A model generated the notes under the pieces. That model saw nothing but the letters and a program-made list of their open reading frames with translations. It did no database searches and was not told the DNA's origin. DNA of 64,000 bases from Actinopolymorpha sp. NPDC004070 (GTDB lineage: Bacteria; Actinomycetota; Actinomycetes; Propionibacteriales; Actinopolymorphaceae), in NCBI RefSeq assembly GCF_040610475.1, contig NZ_JBEXMJ010000006.1, positions 186,001-250,000 of the forward strand, written 5' to 3'. A program made the position numbers and the translations under genes. Shown here one piece after another: positions 1 through 8,743 of the stretch; within the stretch, counting starts at the first letter, position 1; each line of letters opens with the position of its first letter.

Positions 1-633
1 CAGCCGGGCGACCAGCACCTCGGCCTCGGCGTCGACGTCCTCGGGCTCGCAGACCTGCGACAGGAACCCCGCCGCCGCGACCTCGGTCTCGTCCAGCAGC
101 CTTGCCCGTAACACCATGTCGAGCGTGCGGGCGGGCCCGAGGTTGTCCACCAGCAGCGCGACCGTGCGGGTGGACAGGCAGTTGCCGACGGTCCGCGCGA
201 TCGGTACGCCGAACCGCGCGCCGCGGGCGGCGATCCGCAGGTCGCACGACGCGGCGATGGCCAGGCCCGCGCCCACGCAGTAGCCGGTGAGCACCGCGAC
301 GGTCGGCACCCGTACACCGGACACCGTCTCCAGCAGGCGGGTCATCCGCTGCTCGTACGCCACTCCCGCGTCGCCGCCGGTGAACTCCCCGAACTGCCCG
401 ATGTCGGTGCCCGCGACGAACGCCTCGTCACCGGCCCCCCGCAGCACCATCACCCGGATCGAGGAGTCGGACTCGGCCCGGTCGCAGGCGGCCAGCAGCC
501 CGTCGTACATCGCCCAGGTCATGGCGTTGCGCCGCGTGGGGCGGTTGAACGTCACCCGCAGCACCGGCCCGTCGCGCTCGACGAGCAGTTCGTCCGTGGC
601 CTGCGTGGCTTCGGTGGCTCCCGTGTCGCTCAC
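1..633 (-). CDS. Enoyl-CoA hydratase/isomerase (crotonase) family protein, C-terminus outside window
   Basis: This is a crotonase-fold acyl-CoA enzyme, 211 codons visible, running off the left edge. The first oxyanion-hole segment reads FVAGTDIGQF (about residues 72-81) and the second GYCVGAGLAIAASCDLR (117-133), so the acyl-CoA thioester site is recognisable. The two glutamates that activate water in classical hydratases are not seen: the region after ARFGVPI continues ARTVGNCLS. The enzyme may therefore be an isomerase, hydrolase or lyase of the superfamily, and its substrate cannot be read. The GTG start at 633 overlaps the TGA of the CaiB gene as GTGA, so it is translationally coupled as a late gene of the GntR/ABC operon. 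Confidence 0.85.
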   Translation of the reverse strand, partial: MSDTGATEATQATDELLVERDGPVLRVTFNRPTRRNAMTWAMYDGLLAACDRAESDSSIRVMVLRGAGDEAFVAGTDIGQFGEFTGGDAGVAYEQRMTRLLETVSGVRVPTVAVLTGYCVGAGLAIAASCDLRIAARGARFGVPIARTVGNCLSTRTVALLVDNLGPARTLDMVLRARLLDETEVAAAGFLSQVCEPEDVDAEAEVLVARL

Positions 634-1853
634 TCCGACCGTCCTTCCCGGTCCGGCCCGTCGCACCGCACCGCGCCGGCGGCTTCCAGTCGCTCGATCT
701 CCGACATCGCGAATCCTGCCTCACGCAGGACCTCGCGGCTGTCGGCGCCCAGCGACGGCCCGGCCCGGCCGCGGACAGGCGGAGTGGCCGACATTCGCAT
801 CGGCGACCCGAGCTGGCGGACCGCGCCGAGCGTGGGGTGCGGCGCGTCCCAGTAGTAGTGCCGTTCCCCCAGGTGGTCGTCGGTGAACACCTCCGCGTAG
901 TCCGCGATCGGCGCGCACGGAACACCCGCCTTCTCCAGTGCGCGCACGAGTTCGTCCGTCTGCCAACCCCGGGTTGCGCGCTGGATCACAGGAGTCAGTT
1001 CGGACCGCAGCAGTTGGCGCTGGTAGGCGTCGGCGAGGCGCGGGTCGTCGGCCAGTTCGCCGAGGCCCAGTACGGCGCAGGCCGCCACCCAGGTGCGTGG
1101 TGTGACGGCGCCGAACGTGACCCAGCCGTCGGCGGTCGCGAACGCCTGGTAGGGCGCGGTGCTCTGGTGCGCCGAGCCCAGCCGGCCGCCGACCTCACCG
1201 GTGGCGAAGTACCTTCCCGCCTCCCAGATGCCCATCGACACCGCCGACTCGAACAGCGACACGTCGACGTGCTGCCCCGCCCCGCTGTGGTCCCGGGACC
1301 GCAGCGCGGCCACCGCGGCCAGCGCGGCGTACAGACCGCAGGTGAGGTCGCACAACGGCACGCCCACCTTGGCCGGCGGGCCGTCCGGCTCCCCCGTGAT
1401 GCTCATCAGCCCCGCCCGTGCCTGCGCCATCACGTCCAGGCCGGGCAGGCTCGCGCGCGGACCGTCCTGCCCCCACCCCGACAGCGACACGTACACCAGC
1501 CGCGGGTTGACCGCCCGCACACTCTCGTAGTCGAAGCCGAGCGCGTCCATCGCGCCGGGGCGGAGGTTCTGCAGGAACACGTCGGCTGTCGCGAGCAGCC
1601 GTGTCAACACCGCCTTGCCGTCGGGGTGCTTGAGGTCGACGGCCACCGAACGCTTGTTGCGGTTGAGCCGGACGAACGCCGACCCCTCCCCCTGCAGGTA
1701 CGGCCCGACCTGGCGGGCCGGGTCTCCCCTGCCGGGAGGCTCCACCTTCACCACGTCGGCACCGAGATCGGCGAGTTGCATCCCGGCGAACGGCGCGGCC
1801 ATGAAGACGCCGACCTCCACCACCCGTACGCCCGAAAGGCTTCCCTGGTCCAT
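630..1853 (-). CDS. CaiB/BaiF family (class III) CoA-transferase
   Basis: A 407-residue class III CoA-transferase, normal length for the family. These enzymes move CoA between an acyl-CoA and a free carboxylic acid in the cytoplasm. The N-terminal Rossmann part has LADLGADVVKVEPPGRGD, and the catalytic aspartate that forms the acyl anhydride is expected in GVPLCDLTCGLYAA (about Asp169). The ATG at 1853 is preferred because GAGGGGG lies 8 nt upstream; a GTG six codons earlier (1871) is possible but lacks spacing. It follows a MalG-type permease by 28 nt and overlaps the crotonase start. The context suggests CoA activation of the compound imported by the adjacent ABC system; the acid is unknown. 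Confidence 0.92.
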   Translation of the reverse strand: MDQGSLSGVRVVEVGVFMAAPFAGMQLADLGADVVKVEPPGRGDPARQVGPYLQGEGSAFVRLNRNKRSVAVDLKHPDGKAVLTRLLATADVFLQNLRPGAMDALGFDYESVRAVNPRLVYVSLSGWGQDGPRASLPGLDVMAQARAGLMSITGEPDGPPAKVGVPLCDLTCGLYAALAAVAALRSRDHSGAGQHVDVSLFESAVSMGIWEAGRYFATGEVGGRLGSAHQSTAPYQAFATADGWVTFGAVTPRTWVAACAVLGLGELADDPRLADAYQRQLLRSELTPVIQRATRGWQTDELVRALEKAGVPCAPIADYAEVFTDDHLGERHYYWDAPHPTLGAVRQLGSPMRMSATPPVRGRAGPSLGADSREVLREAGFAMSEIERLEAAGAVRCDGPDREGRSE

Positions 1854-1881
1854 GTGCGCGATCCCCCTCACCTGCCCGAGC

Positions 1882-2778
1882 TCACCTGCCTGAGATGCCC
1901 GTCATCACCACACCCCGGATGAACTGACGCTGGGCAACGAAGAACACGATCAGCACCGGGATCACCAGGAACATCGACGCCGCCATGCTGATGTTCCACG
2001 ACGCGTCCGTGGGCGAGATGAACGCTCGCAGTCCGAGCGCCAGCGTCTTGTTCCCCTCGCTCTGCAGGTAGATCAACGGCAGCAGGAAGTCGTTCCAGTG
2101 GTAGACGAACGAGAAGATGCCCACCGCGACCAGCACCGGCCGGGACAGCGGCAGCATGATGTGCCACCAGATCCGCAGGTTCGAGGCGCCGTCCAGCCGG
2201 GCCGCCTCGTCGAAGTCGCGCGGGATCGTCAGGTAGAACTGCCGTACGAGAAAGACGTTGAAGGCGCCGCCGCCGAGGAACGCCGGCACCACCAGGGGTG
2301 CGAAGGTGTCCACCCAGCCCAGCGACCGGAACAACACGAACTGCGGCACCAGCGTCACCACGTCCGGCAGCATCATCGTGGACAGCAGCAGGTAGAACAG
2401 CAGCCTGCGGCCGGGAAACCTCAACCGGGCAAAACCGAACGCCACCAGCGAGCTCGACAGAAGCGTCCCGGTCATCGCCAGGAGGGTGATCATCGTGGTA
2501 TTGGCCAGCCAGACCAGCAGCGGCGCCCGGTCCATCGCCTCCAGGTAGTTGACCCACCGCACCGGGTTCGGGATCCACACCGGTGGATAGGCGAACACCT
2601 GGCCCTGCGCCTTCAGCGACGTGGACACCAGCCAGAGCATCGGGATCGAGAAGACGGCCGCGAGGGCCGCCAGCACGGCGTACAGCACCGTCTTCTGTGC
2701 GATCGCCGTACCGCTCGCCGCACCCCTTCCCGTCGCGCCGGCTCTCGTCGTGGGACCGCTCGTCACGCCGCCGCTCAT
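1882..2778 (-). CDS. CUT1-type ABC importer permease, MalG-like
   Basis: Inner-membrane permease of a carbohydrate-uptake (CUT1) ABC importer, 298 residues, about six membrane segments. The EAA loop that docks the ATPase is EAARLDGASNLRIWWHIMLP (about 191-210). The C-terminus QRQFIRGVVMTGISGR is typical of MalG-type subunits. The ATG at 2778 overlaps the stop of the MalF-type gene as ATGA, so the two are coupled and presumably form the heterodimeric channel. No ATPase gene lies in this operon, so a shared MsiK/UgpC-like ATPase encoded elsewhere is likely. Its association with CoA-transferase and crotonase genes is unusual for a sugar importer. Confidence 0.93.
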   Translation of the reverse strand: MSGGVTSGPTTRAGATGRGAASGTAIAQKTVLYAVLAALAAVFSIPMLWLVSTSLKAQGQVFAYPPVWIPNPVRWVNYLEAMDRAPLLVWLANTTMITLLAMTGTLLSSSLVAFGFARLRFPGRRLLFYLLLSTMMLPDVVTLVPQFVLFRSLGWVDTFAPLVVPAFLGGGAFNVFLVRQFYLTIPRDFDEAARLDGASNLRIWWHIMLPLSRPVLVAVGIFSFVYHWNDFLLPLIYLQSEGNKTLALGLRAFISPTDASWNISMAASMFLVIPVLIVFFVAQRQFIRGVVMTGISGR

Positions 2779-3761
2779 CGTGCGTCCTCACCCTCGTAGT
2801 GCACCCACGACCGTGACAACCGGAACTGCACCAGCGAGAAGACCAGGATGACCAGGAAGATCACCCACGCGTACGCCGCGGCGTAGCCCATCCGGAACTG
2901 CTCGAACCCCAGGCGGTACAGGTAGAGCACCGAGAACAACGTGGACTGCTCCGGACCACCGTTCCCCGCCAGCAGGAACGCACTGGTGAAGATCTGGAAC
3001 GACCCGATGATGCCGAGCACGAGGTTGAACAGGATGACCGGCGAGAGCATCGGCACGGTCACCGCCCAGAACCGGTGCCACCAGTTCGCGCCGTCCACCT
3101 GGGCCGCGTCGTGCAGGGTCTGCGGAATTCCCTGCAAGCCGGCCAGGAAGATCACCATGGTGTTGCCGATCCCCCACAGGCTCATCAGGACGAACGACGG
3201 CTTGGCGGTGTGCGGGTCCTGCAGCCACTGGAGTTCGGGCAGCCCGACCATGCGCAACACGGAGTTGGCAAGGCCCACCTCGGGGTTGAGGATCCAGAAC
3301 CACAGGATGGCGTTCGCCACCGCCGGCATCACCGCGGGCAGGTAGAACAACGTCCGGAACACCGAGCGGAAACGCACCCGCTGGTTGAGCAGCAGTGCGG
3401 CGCCCAGCGCGGTCGCCAGGTTGAGCGGGACGCTGAACACGGTGAAGAACGCGGTGTTCCACAACGACTTGCCCACCAGCGGGTCGTGCAGGAGCAACCG
3501 GAAGTTGCCGAGCCCTGCCCAGGTGGGCGGGCTGAACAGGTCCCAGTTCAGGAAGGACATCACGAGTGAGGCGAGCATCGGTCCCGCGACCAGGAACACG
3601 AACCCGACCAGCCAGGGCGCGATGAACAGGTAGCCGTCGATCGCCTCCCGTCGCCGGGTGCCGAGGCCGCCTCGCGACCCGCCCCGCCCGATCCCGCGAA
3701 GCCCGCCTCGTCTGCCCCGCGTCGCGGGTTCCTCCCGCGGATCAGCTGTCTGCGTGACCAT
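2775..3761 (-). CDS. CUT1-type ABC importer permease, MalF-like
   Basis: Partner permease of the MalG-like protein, 328 residues. A basic, Gly/Arg-rich cytoplasmic N-terminus (about 1-40) precedes the first membrane segment (GYLFIAPWLVGFVFLVAGP). The EAA loop is DAAQVDGANWWHRFWAVTVP. It begins 6 nt after the binding-protein gene and ends inside the start of the next permease (ATGA). Family and context make it a channel subunit; the substrate is unknown. Confidence 0.93.
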   Translation of the reverse strand: MVTQTADPREEPATRGRRGGLRGIGRGGSRGGLGTRRREAIDGYLFIAPWLVGFVFLVAGPMLASLVMSFLNWDLFSPPTWAGLGNFRLLLHDPLVGKSLWNTAFFTVFSVPLNLATALGAALLLNQRVRFRSVFRTLFYLPAVMPAVANAILWFWILNPEVGLANSVLRMVGLPELQWLQDPHTAKPSFVLMSLWGIGNTMVIFLAGLQGIPQTLHDAAQVDGANWWHRFWAVTVPMLSPVILFNLVLGIIGSFQIFTSAFLLAGNGGPEQSTLFSVLYLYRLGFEQFRMGYAAAYAWVIFLVILVFSLVQFRLSRSWVHYEGEDAR

Positions 3762-3767
3762 CGCGGA

Positions 3768-5162
3768 TCACCCCTGCGCGAGGATCGAGTCCACCTGCGC
3801 CCTGGTCCGGGCGGCGGCACCCGCGACATCCTCGGTGGCGCACGTGGCCCACAGAGGATCGAAGTTCGTGGCGTAGATCTCCTTGATCCGCGACTGGTTG
3901 GCGGGGAACTTTAAGCTGATGACCGTACGGTCACTGCGCTCGCGCAGCGGGTCGACATGCACTTTGACGAACCCCTCGGTGGGCTTGTCCGGCACCAGCG
4001 AGTCCAGTGCCGACCGCACGCTCGGTGCCCACCTGTGCTGCTTGGCGAAACCCTGCTGCACCGGCGGGCTGGTGAGGTGCTTCAGCAGCCTCCAGGCGGC
4101 CTCCTTGTTCTTCGCCTGCTTGGGAATCGCCCAGCCGCTGCAGCCGACCGCGACGAACTGGCCGCCCGGTCCCTTCGGCACGAACGTGATTCCCCAGGGG
4201 AACTTCGTCTTCTCCTGCCGCAGGAAGAAGTCCTGGGAATGATGGCTGACCGTCATCGCGGTGAGCCCGGAGCGGAACGGGTCGCCCTGGCCGAGTTCCT
4301 GCGACGGGGAGGGAGTGCTGCGGTCGGTGCACCGCAACGACCGGAAGAACTCGAAGTCCGCGATCGCGGGCGGCCGGTCGACCAGCGTCTTCTGGTACTT
4401 CGCGTCGTACCAGTCACCGCCGAACGCCCGCACGAACGCCCTGCTGTTCTCGGAGTCGGTCGGCGTCGGGGCCAGCCAGTTCAGCCCCCACTGCTTGATC
4501 TGTTTGCCGTCGAAGCCGGGATCGCCGGGGCTGCGGCCCTGCTTGTCCCGGGTCAGCTTCCGGGCGGTCTCGCGAAGGTCGTCCATCGTCCAGTCGTCCT
4601 TCGGATACGCGACACCGGCCGCGTCGAACATGTCCTTGTTGTAGTAGACGCCCCAGGCCGCGGAGTCCTTGGGAAGGCCGTAGATCTTGCCGCCGTCGCT
4701 GAAGTTGTCGATCAGCGCGGGCACGAACGCCGACCGCTGGATGCCGTCCCGCTTCATCAACGGCGCGAGGTCGAGCAACGCGTTGCGGTGGCCGTAGTCC
4801 TGCACGATGCTCTGGTGCTGGTGGATCAGGTCGGGTACGGCGCCGCCGGCCAGCAACGTGGGCAGCTTGGCCATGTAGTCGTCCCAGGCCTCGAAGGTGA
4901 CGGTGACCTTCGTACCCTTGTTGGTCTTCTCGAAGTCCTTCAGAAACCCCTTGTAGAGCGTGCGTTCCAGCCCCAGGTCGGCCGGGGTGATGAACCGGAT
5001 CGTGGTGGAGCCGGACTTCTCGTCGTCCACCTCGCCGCGAAACGGCGAGCACGCCGCGGCCACGGAGCCGAGGCCGGCGGCGGCGAACCCGGCACGGGCC
5101 AGGAAACCTCGCCTTGACAGGTCGGGTCGAACGACATCGTGAGGTGCGGAGCTGCCGTGCAC
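3768..5162 (-). CDS. Extracellular solute-binding lipoprotein (Tat-type) of the CUT1 importer
   Basis: A 464-residue family 1 solute-binding protein. The N-terminus carries a twin-arginine motif (SRRGFLARAGF, Arg17-Arg18) and a lipobox VAAAC with Cys38, so it should be exported folded and anchored as a lipoprotein. The mature part has the usual binding-protein features (DLIHQHQSIVQDYG, YNKDMFDAAGV). The GTG start at 5162 is supported by AGAGGTGG just upstream. It is the first transport gene after the GntR regulator, 39 nt downstream of the regulator stop, so regulator and importer are likely on one message. The ligand cannot be deduced. Confidence 0.93.
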   Translation of the reverse strand: MHGSSAPHDVVRPDLSRRGFLARAGFAAAGLGSVAAACSPFRGEVDDEKSGSTTIRFITPADLGLERTLYKGFLKDFEKTNKGTKVTVTFEAWDDYMAKLPTLLAGGAVPDLIHQHQSIVQDYGHRNALLDLAPLMKRDGIQRSAFVPALIDNFSDGGKIYGLPKDSAAWGVYYNKDMFDAAGVAYPKDDWTMDDLRETARKLTRDKQGRSPGDPGFDGKQIKQWGLNWLAPTPTDSENSRAFVRAFGGDWYDAKYQKTLVDRPPAIADFEFFRSLRCTDRSTPSPSQELGQGDPFRSGLTAMTVSHHSQDFFLRQEKTKFPWGITFVPKGPGGQFVAVGCSGWAIPKQAKNKEAAWRLLKHLTSPPVQQGFAKQHRWAPSVRSALDSLVPDKPTEGFVKVHVDPLRERSDRTVISLKFPANQSRIKEIYATNFDPLWATCATEDVAGAAARTRAQVDSILAQG

Positions 5163-5201
5163 GGTCCACCTCTTTCGGGTGCTGGTCGGGCGTAGCCGTT
5201 G

Positions 5202-5924
5202 TCACCTGCTCACTGCGTCTGGTGCCCCTGGTGCGTCTGGAGCTATGGGTGCGTCCTGCTGGGGCTGATGGAACCCGTGGGTGAACGACCGCTCGCCGTG
5301 GTGCGCCAGCGCGTGGAGTACGGCTTCGGGGTCCCCGTTCTCGATCAGGTCCAGCAGGTCGCGGTGGCGGGCGACGTGGGTGGCGAGGTCCTCGTAGAAG
5401 TGCTCGCGGGTGTGCAGGTTCATCGCCATGCACCACAACAGCTGCTGGTGGAGTGAGTCGTAGATGCCCTCCAGCCGCCGGTGGCCGGCCAGCCCCACGA
5501 TCGCGCGGTGGAACTCGTAGCCCCTTTCGACCAGCTGTGCGCGGTCGGCACTGCCCGCGCACCGCTCCATCTCGGCCAGCGCCGCGCGGCAGCGGGCCAG
5601 CCGGGCGGGATCGGTCACGGGTACGCCCATCTCGACGGCCAGCCGCTCCAGCGCGGACCGCAGCGTCAGGATCTCCACCACGTCGCCGTCGGCCAACCGG
5701 GTCACCGACGCGCCGCGCCGAGGAGTGATCTCCACCAGGCCCTCGTGTTGCAGCGTTCGCATGGCCTCGCGCAGCGGCGGACGGCTGATCCCGAGTTCCT
5801 CGGTGAGCCGCTCCTCGATCAGGCGGTCGCCGGGCGCGAGCTCACCGGCCAGGATCATCCGGCGTAGCTCCTGCGCGGCGAGTTGCACCAGGCTCGGCGG
5901 GTCGATGCGGCGACGTCCGGCCAC
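5202..5924 (-). CDS. GntR family regulator, FadR/FCD subfamily
   Basis: A 240-residue one-component regulator. An N-terminal winged helix (about 5-70; EERLTEELGISRPPLREAMRTLQHEGLVEITPRRG with gaps) is followed by an all-helical FCD ligand domain with the metal-site type histidines (EFHRAIVGLAGH, HVARHRDLL, HHGERSF). FCD regulators bind small carboxylates or acyl compounds, which fits the CoA-transferase and crotonase downstream. The GTG start at 5924 has GAAGGGA 7-8 nt upstream; longer readings run into the divergent gene. A TTGTAGACAA palindrome lies 40 bp upstream, between this gene and the divergent dehydrogenase, consistent with autoregulation and control of both transcripts. Confidence 0.92.
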   Translation of the reverse strand: MAGRRRIDPPSLVQLAAQELRRMILAGELAPGDRLIEERLTEELGISRPPLREAMRTLQHEGLVEITPRRGASVTRLADGDVVEILTLRSALERLAVEMGVPVTDPARLARCRAALAEMERCAGSADRAQLVERGYEFHRAIVGLAGHRRLEGIYDSLHQQLLWCMAMNLHTREHFYEDLATHVARHRDLLDLIENGDPEAVLHALAHHGERSFTHGFHQPQQDAPIAPDAPGAPDAVSR

Positions 5925-5963
5925 GAAGCGTTCCCTTCGACGATTGTGGAAGACGCTTGCCTG

Positions 5964-5973
5964 TTGTAGACAA
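5964..5973. promoter_or_regulatory. Probable GntR/FCD operator in divergent promoter region
   Basis: The 10-bp palindrome TTGTAGACAA (arms TTGT/ACAA) sits in the 85-bp gap between the GntR gene (start 5924) and the divergent dehydrogenase (start 6010). FCD-type GntR proteins typically bind short palindromes of the TTGTnnACAA type, and this one is AT-rich against a GC-rich background. Binding by the adjacent regulator is inferred from position and family. Confidence 0.6.
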
Positions 5974-6009
5974 TAGTCACCAAGATCACCGCCGACCAGA
6001 GGAGACACC

Positions 6010-6882
6010 ATGGCCGCGCTGCCGAAATCGGCCCGGGTCGGGTTCGTCGGGCTGGGCAACCTCGGACTCCCGATGGCCACCGCGCTGGTCCGGGCCGGCT
6101 GGCCGGTCACGGCGTACGACGTCAACGCCGGTCCGGTCGCCACGATGGTCGAGCGCGGCGCGGACGGCGCCGACTCCCTCGACGACCTCGCCGGTTGCCG
6201 GGTGCTCGCTCTCGCCGTACCCGACGACGACACCGTGACCGCCGTGCTGGAGACCCCGAAGCTGCTGGACCGACTGGCCGACGACGCGGTGGTCGCCGTG
6301 CACAGCACCGTGCTGCCCGCGACCGCGCGGGAGCTCGGTGAGCGCGCCCGGCGGCGTTCGCTGGCGTTCCTGGACGCGCCGGTCAGCGGCGGCGCCGAAC
6401 GCGCCGAGCGGGGAGCACTCACGGTCATGGTCGGTGCGGACGAGGCGGCGCTGGAGCCGGCGCGGCCGTACCTCGACACGATCGCCGAGCAGGTCGTGCA
6501 CGCCGGGCCGCCCGGAGCGGGTGCGGCGGTCAAGCTCGCCAACCAGCTGATGATGTTCGCCTCGCTTGCCGGCACCCACGAGGCGCTGCGGCTGGCGCAG
6601 GCGCACGAGGTCCCGGCCGAGACCGTCCTGGAGGTCGCCCGTACCAGCACCGGCGACTCCTGGTCGGCGCGCGAGTGGGGCTTCTTCGACCGCACGGCGC
6701 AGGCCTACGACGCCTCGCAGGTGCCCGTGCGGTCCAGGCCGTGGAGCAAGGACCTGTGGGAGGTGGTCGCCGCGGGCCGGGTCGCGGGGGTGACGATGCC
6801 GGTGGCCGGTCTGTTGGCCCAGACCCTCGCCGACGTGGTGGAGGAGCACGCGCGGTCCGTCGGGGATCACCCGATCCGGTAG
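6010..6882 (+). CDS. NAD(P)-dependent beta-hydroxyacid dehydrogenase (3-hydroxyisobutyrate dehydrogenase family)
   Basis: A 290-residue member of the HIBADH/tartronate-semialdehyde reductase family, normal length. The dinucleotide-binding motif is VGFVGLGNLGLPMA (about 10-23), the substrate motif DAPVSGGAERAERGALTVMVGA begins near 122, and the catalytic lysine is Lys175 in GAGAAVKLANQLM. It would oxidise a beta-hydroxyacid or reduce a semialdehyde in the cytoplasm. The start has GAGGAGA upstream. It diverges from the GntR operon and shares the putative operator, so it probably acts in the same pathway as the imported compound. Its 3' end overlaps the convergent response-regulator pseudogene by 16 bp. 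Confidence 0.92.
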   Translation: MAALPKSARVGFVGLGNLGLPMATALVRAGWPVTAYDVNAGPVATMVERGADGADSLDDLAGCRVLALAVPDDDTVTAVLETPKLLDRLADDAVVAVHSTVLPATARELGERARRRSLAFLDAPVSGGAERAERGALTVMVGADEAALEPARPYLDTIAEQVVHAGPPGAGAAVKLANQLMMFASLAGTHEALRLAQAHEVPAETVLEVARTSTGDSWSAREWGFFDRTAQAYDASQVPVRSRPWSKDLWEVVAAGRVAGVTMPVAGLLAQTLADVVEEHARSVGDHPIR

Positions 6883-7522
6883 CCGACTCCGGGCGTGGTC
6901 GCGATGACCGGTGGGTCGCCGAGCCTGCGCCGGAGCCTGCCCACCGTCACCGCCACCGTGTTGGTGAACGGGTCGGCGTTCTCGTCCCACACCTGCTCCA
7001 GCAGCGCCTCGGCGCTCAGGAAACCCGGACTCGCCCGCAGCAGCGCCTCCAGCACAGCGAACTCCTTCACCGAGAGGGTGAGGTCACGCCGTCGCGGACG
7101 GCGGTACGGCGGACAGGATCAAGCTCGATCCCGGCCACGCGCAGGCGTCTGGGCCGCGCATCCGGCTTGCGGCGGGCCAGCGCCCGGATGCGCAGGATCA
7201 GCTCCGGGAAGTGGAACGGCTTGCCGAGATAGTCGTCCGCGCCCAGGGTCAGCCCACTGACCCGGTCGCCGGGCGCACTCGCCGCGGTCAGCATCAGCAC
7301 CATCGGCCGGTGAGCGCGCTCACTGATCATCTGACACAGCGTGTCGCCCTGCAGTCCGGGCAGACCCCGGTCCAGGAGCACCACGTCGTACGCGGTGAGG
7401 TCCAGCTTGGCGGTAGCGGTCAGCCCGTCGCGGGCGAGGTCGACGGCCATCCCCTGGTCGCGCAGCCCTTCCGCGACAACGTCGGCGAGGGCGTGCTCGT
7501 CTTCGACGACGAGGATCCTCAT
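6867..7522 (-). pseudogene. OmpR-family response regulator, frameshifted
   Basis: The first part (from ATG 7522) encodes a receiver domain: MRILVVEDEHALADVV, phosphoacceptor Asp in YDVVLLDRGLPG, switch residues LTAAS and Lys in GADDYLGKPF. The linker continues to about VRRTAVRDGV. The winged-helix part (EFAVLEALLRASPGFLSAEAL ... GVGYRIG) continues in another frame, so one base is missing (or two extra) around 7083-7092; the original frame stops at 7067. The protein made would lack its DNA-binding domain. No slippery heptamer is visible. The kinase gene next to it also carries a nonsense codon, which supports decay over a single sequencing slip. The start overlaps the kinase stop as ATGA. Confidence 0.82.
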
Positions 7523-8718
7523 GTGGCCGGAACCCCCGCGACGCTCACCGGAACCCTCGCGTCGTGCCCGACGTGCCTCGCCGGGAAGGTGACCGACACG
7601 CGCAGGCCGCCCTCCGGCCGGGCGAACAGGCCGAGCCGGCCGCCGTGCGCGGCGGCGACAGCGGCCACGATCGAAAGCCCCAGGCCCGAGGAGCCCGTAC
7701 GCTCCCCGCCGAGCCGCTCGAAGGGCTGCGCCAGCCGGTCGACCTCCCGCTGATCGAGTGTCCGCCCGCCGGTCTCGACGACGAGTACCGTCTCCTGGTC
7801 GCGGGCGGACCCGGTGATCGCGATCCACCCGCCGTCCTCGTTGTGCGTCACCGCGTTGTCGACGAGGTTGCCTACCAGTCGTGCCAGCAGTGCCGGGCTG
7901 CCCTGGATCAGGGTCCCCGGTCGAAGGTCCACGCTCACCCGGAGCCCCTTCCCCTGCGCGTCGGCGGCCCGTTCACCCAGCGCGGCTTCGATCAACCCGC
8001 CGAGGTCGACCGAGGCGGTGTCGGGCAGCGGGCCGTGCTGCGCCCGGGCCAGGACGAGGAAGCCGTCGAGCAGGTGGTCGACCCGGTCGAGTTGCGTACG
8101 CAGACGGTCCGCGAGGGCCACCGTCGAGGCGGGAGGGTCCGGCTTCGCGACCGCGACGTCCAGCGACGCCCGCATCGTCGCCAGCGGCGTGCGCAGCTCA
8201 TGGGAGGAGTTGGCGACAAAGCGGCGTTACGCGGTGAACGACGCCTCGAGCCGCCCGAGCAGCTCGTCGATGGTGTCGGCCAGTTCCCTCACCTCGTCGG
8301 CGGGTCCGGCCACGTCCAGCCGTCGGTCCAGGCTGTCGGCGGAGATGCGCCGCGTGGCACTCGTGAGGAGCCGCAACGGCCGCAGAACACGCCTGGCCAA
8401 CAGCCGGCCGAGGAGCGCCGCGGCGACCGCCATCACGATCAGCGCCATCAGCGCGGCGACCAGGTACTGGCGTGACTGCTGCGCGTGAACCGTACCCAGT
8501 TGGTGTTCCAGCTCCCGGATGCGCTGCTGCGCCGCGGCCGGACTCCCCTCGGCGCTCAGGTTCCCACCTGGGACCGGCCCGGCCGGAACCGACCTGACCA
8601 TGCTGAGGTCGGAGAGGAGAAAGGTCAGGCCCAGCAGCCCGACGCCGGACAGGAGGAACGCCACGGCGTACAGGATCGTGAACCGCGCTCCGACCGTTCC
8701 ACCGCGCAGCCTGCTCAT
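7519..8718 (-). pseudogene. Sensor histidine kinase interrupted by an in-frame TAA
   Basis: The first segment encodes two membrane helices around a short extracellular loop and a HAMP domain (ending DTIDELLGRLEASFTA). Then comes TAA at 8227-8229, and the same frame continues RRFVANSSHELRTPLATM, the H-box with the phosphoacceptor His, followed by the ATPase boxes (NLVDNAVTHNEDG, SSGLGLSIVAAVAAAHGG). Homologues usually have Gln just before RRF, so CAA to TAA explains the stop. The kinase would be cut before its catalytic core; a restart at 8175 would lack the H-box. The start at 8718 or 8730 is uncertain. It pairs with the broken response regulator downstream. Confidence 0.85.
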
Positions 8719-8743
8719 GCCTCCAAGCATGCCCGGCCGGACC

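Noticed and set aside
7067..7100. Programmed frameshift in the response regulator
   Set aside because: No slippery heptamer or stimulating structure was seen, and the partner kinase also has a nonsense codon.
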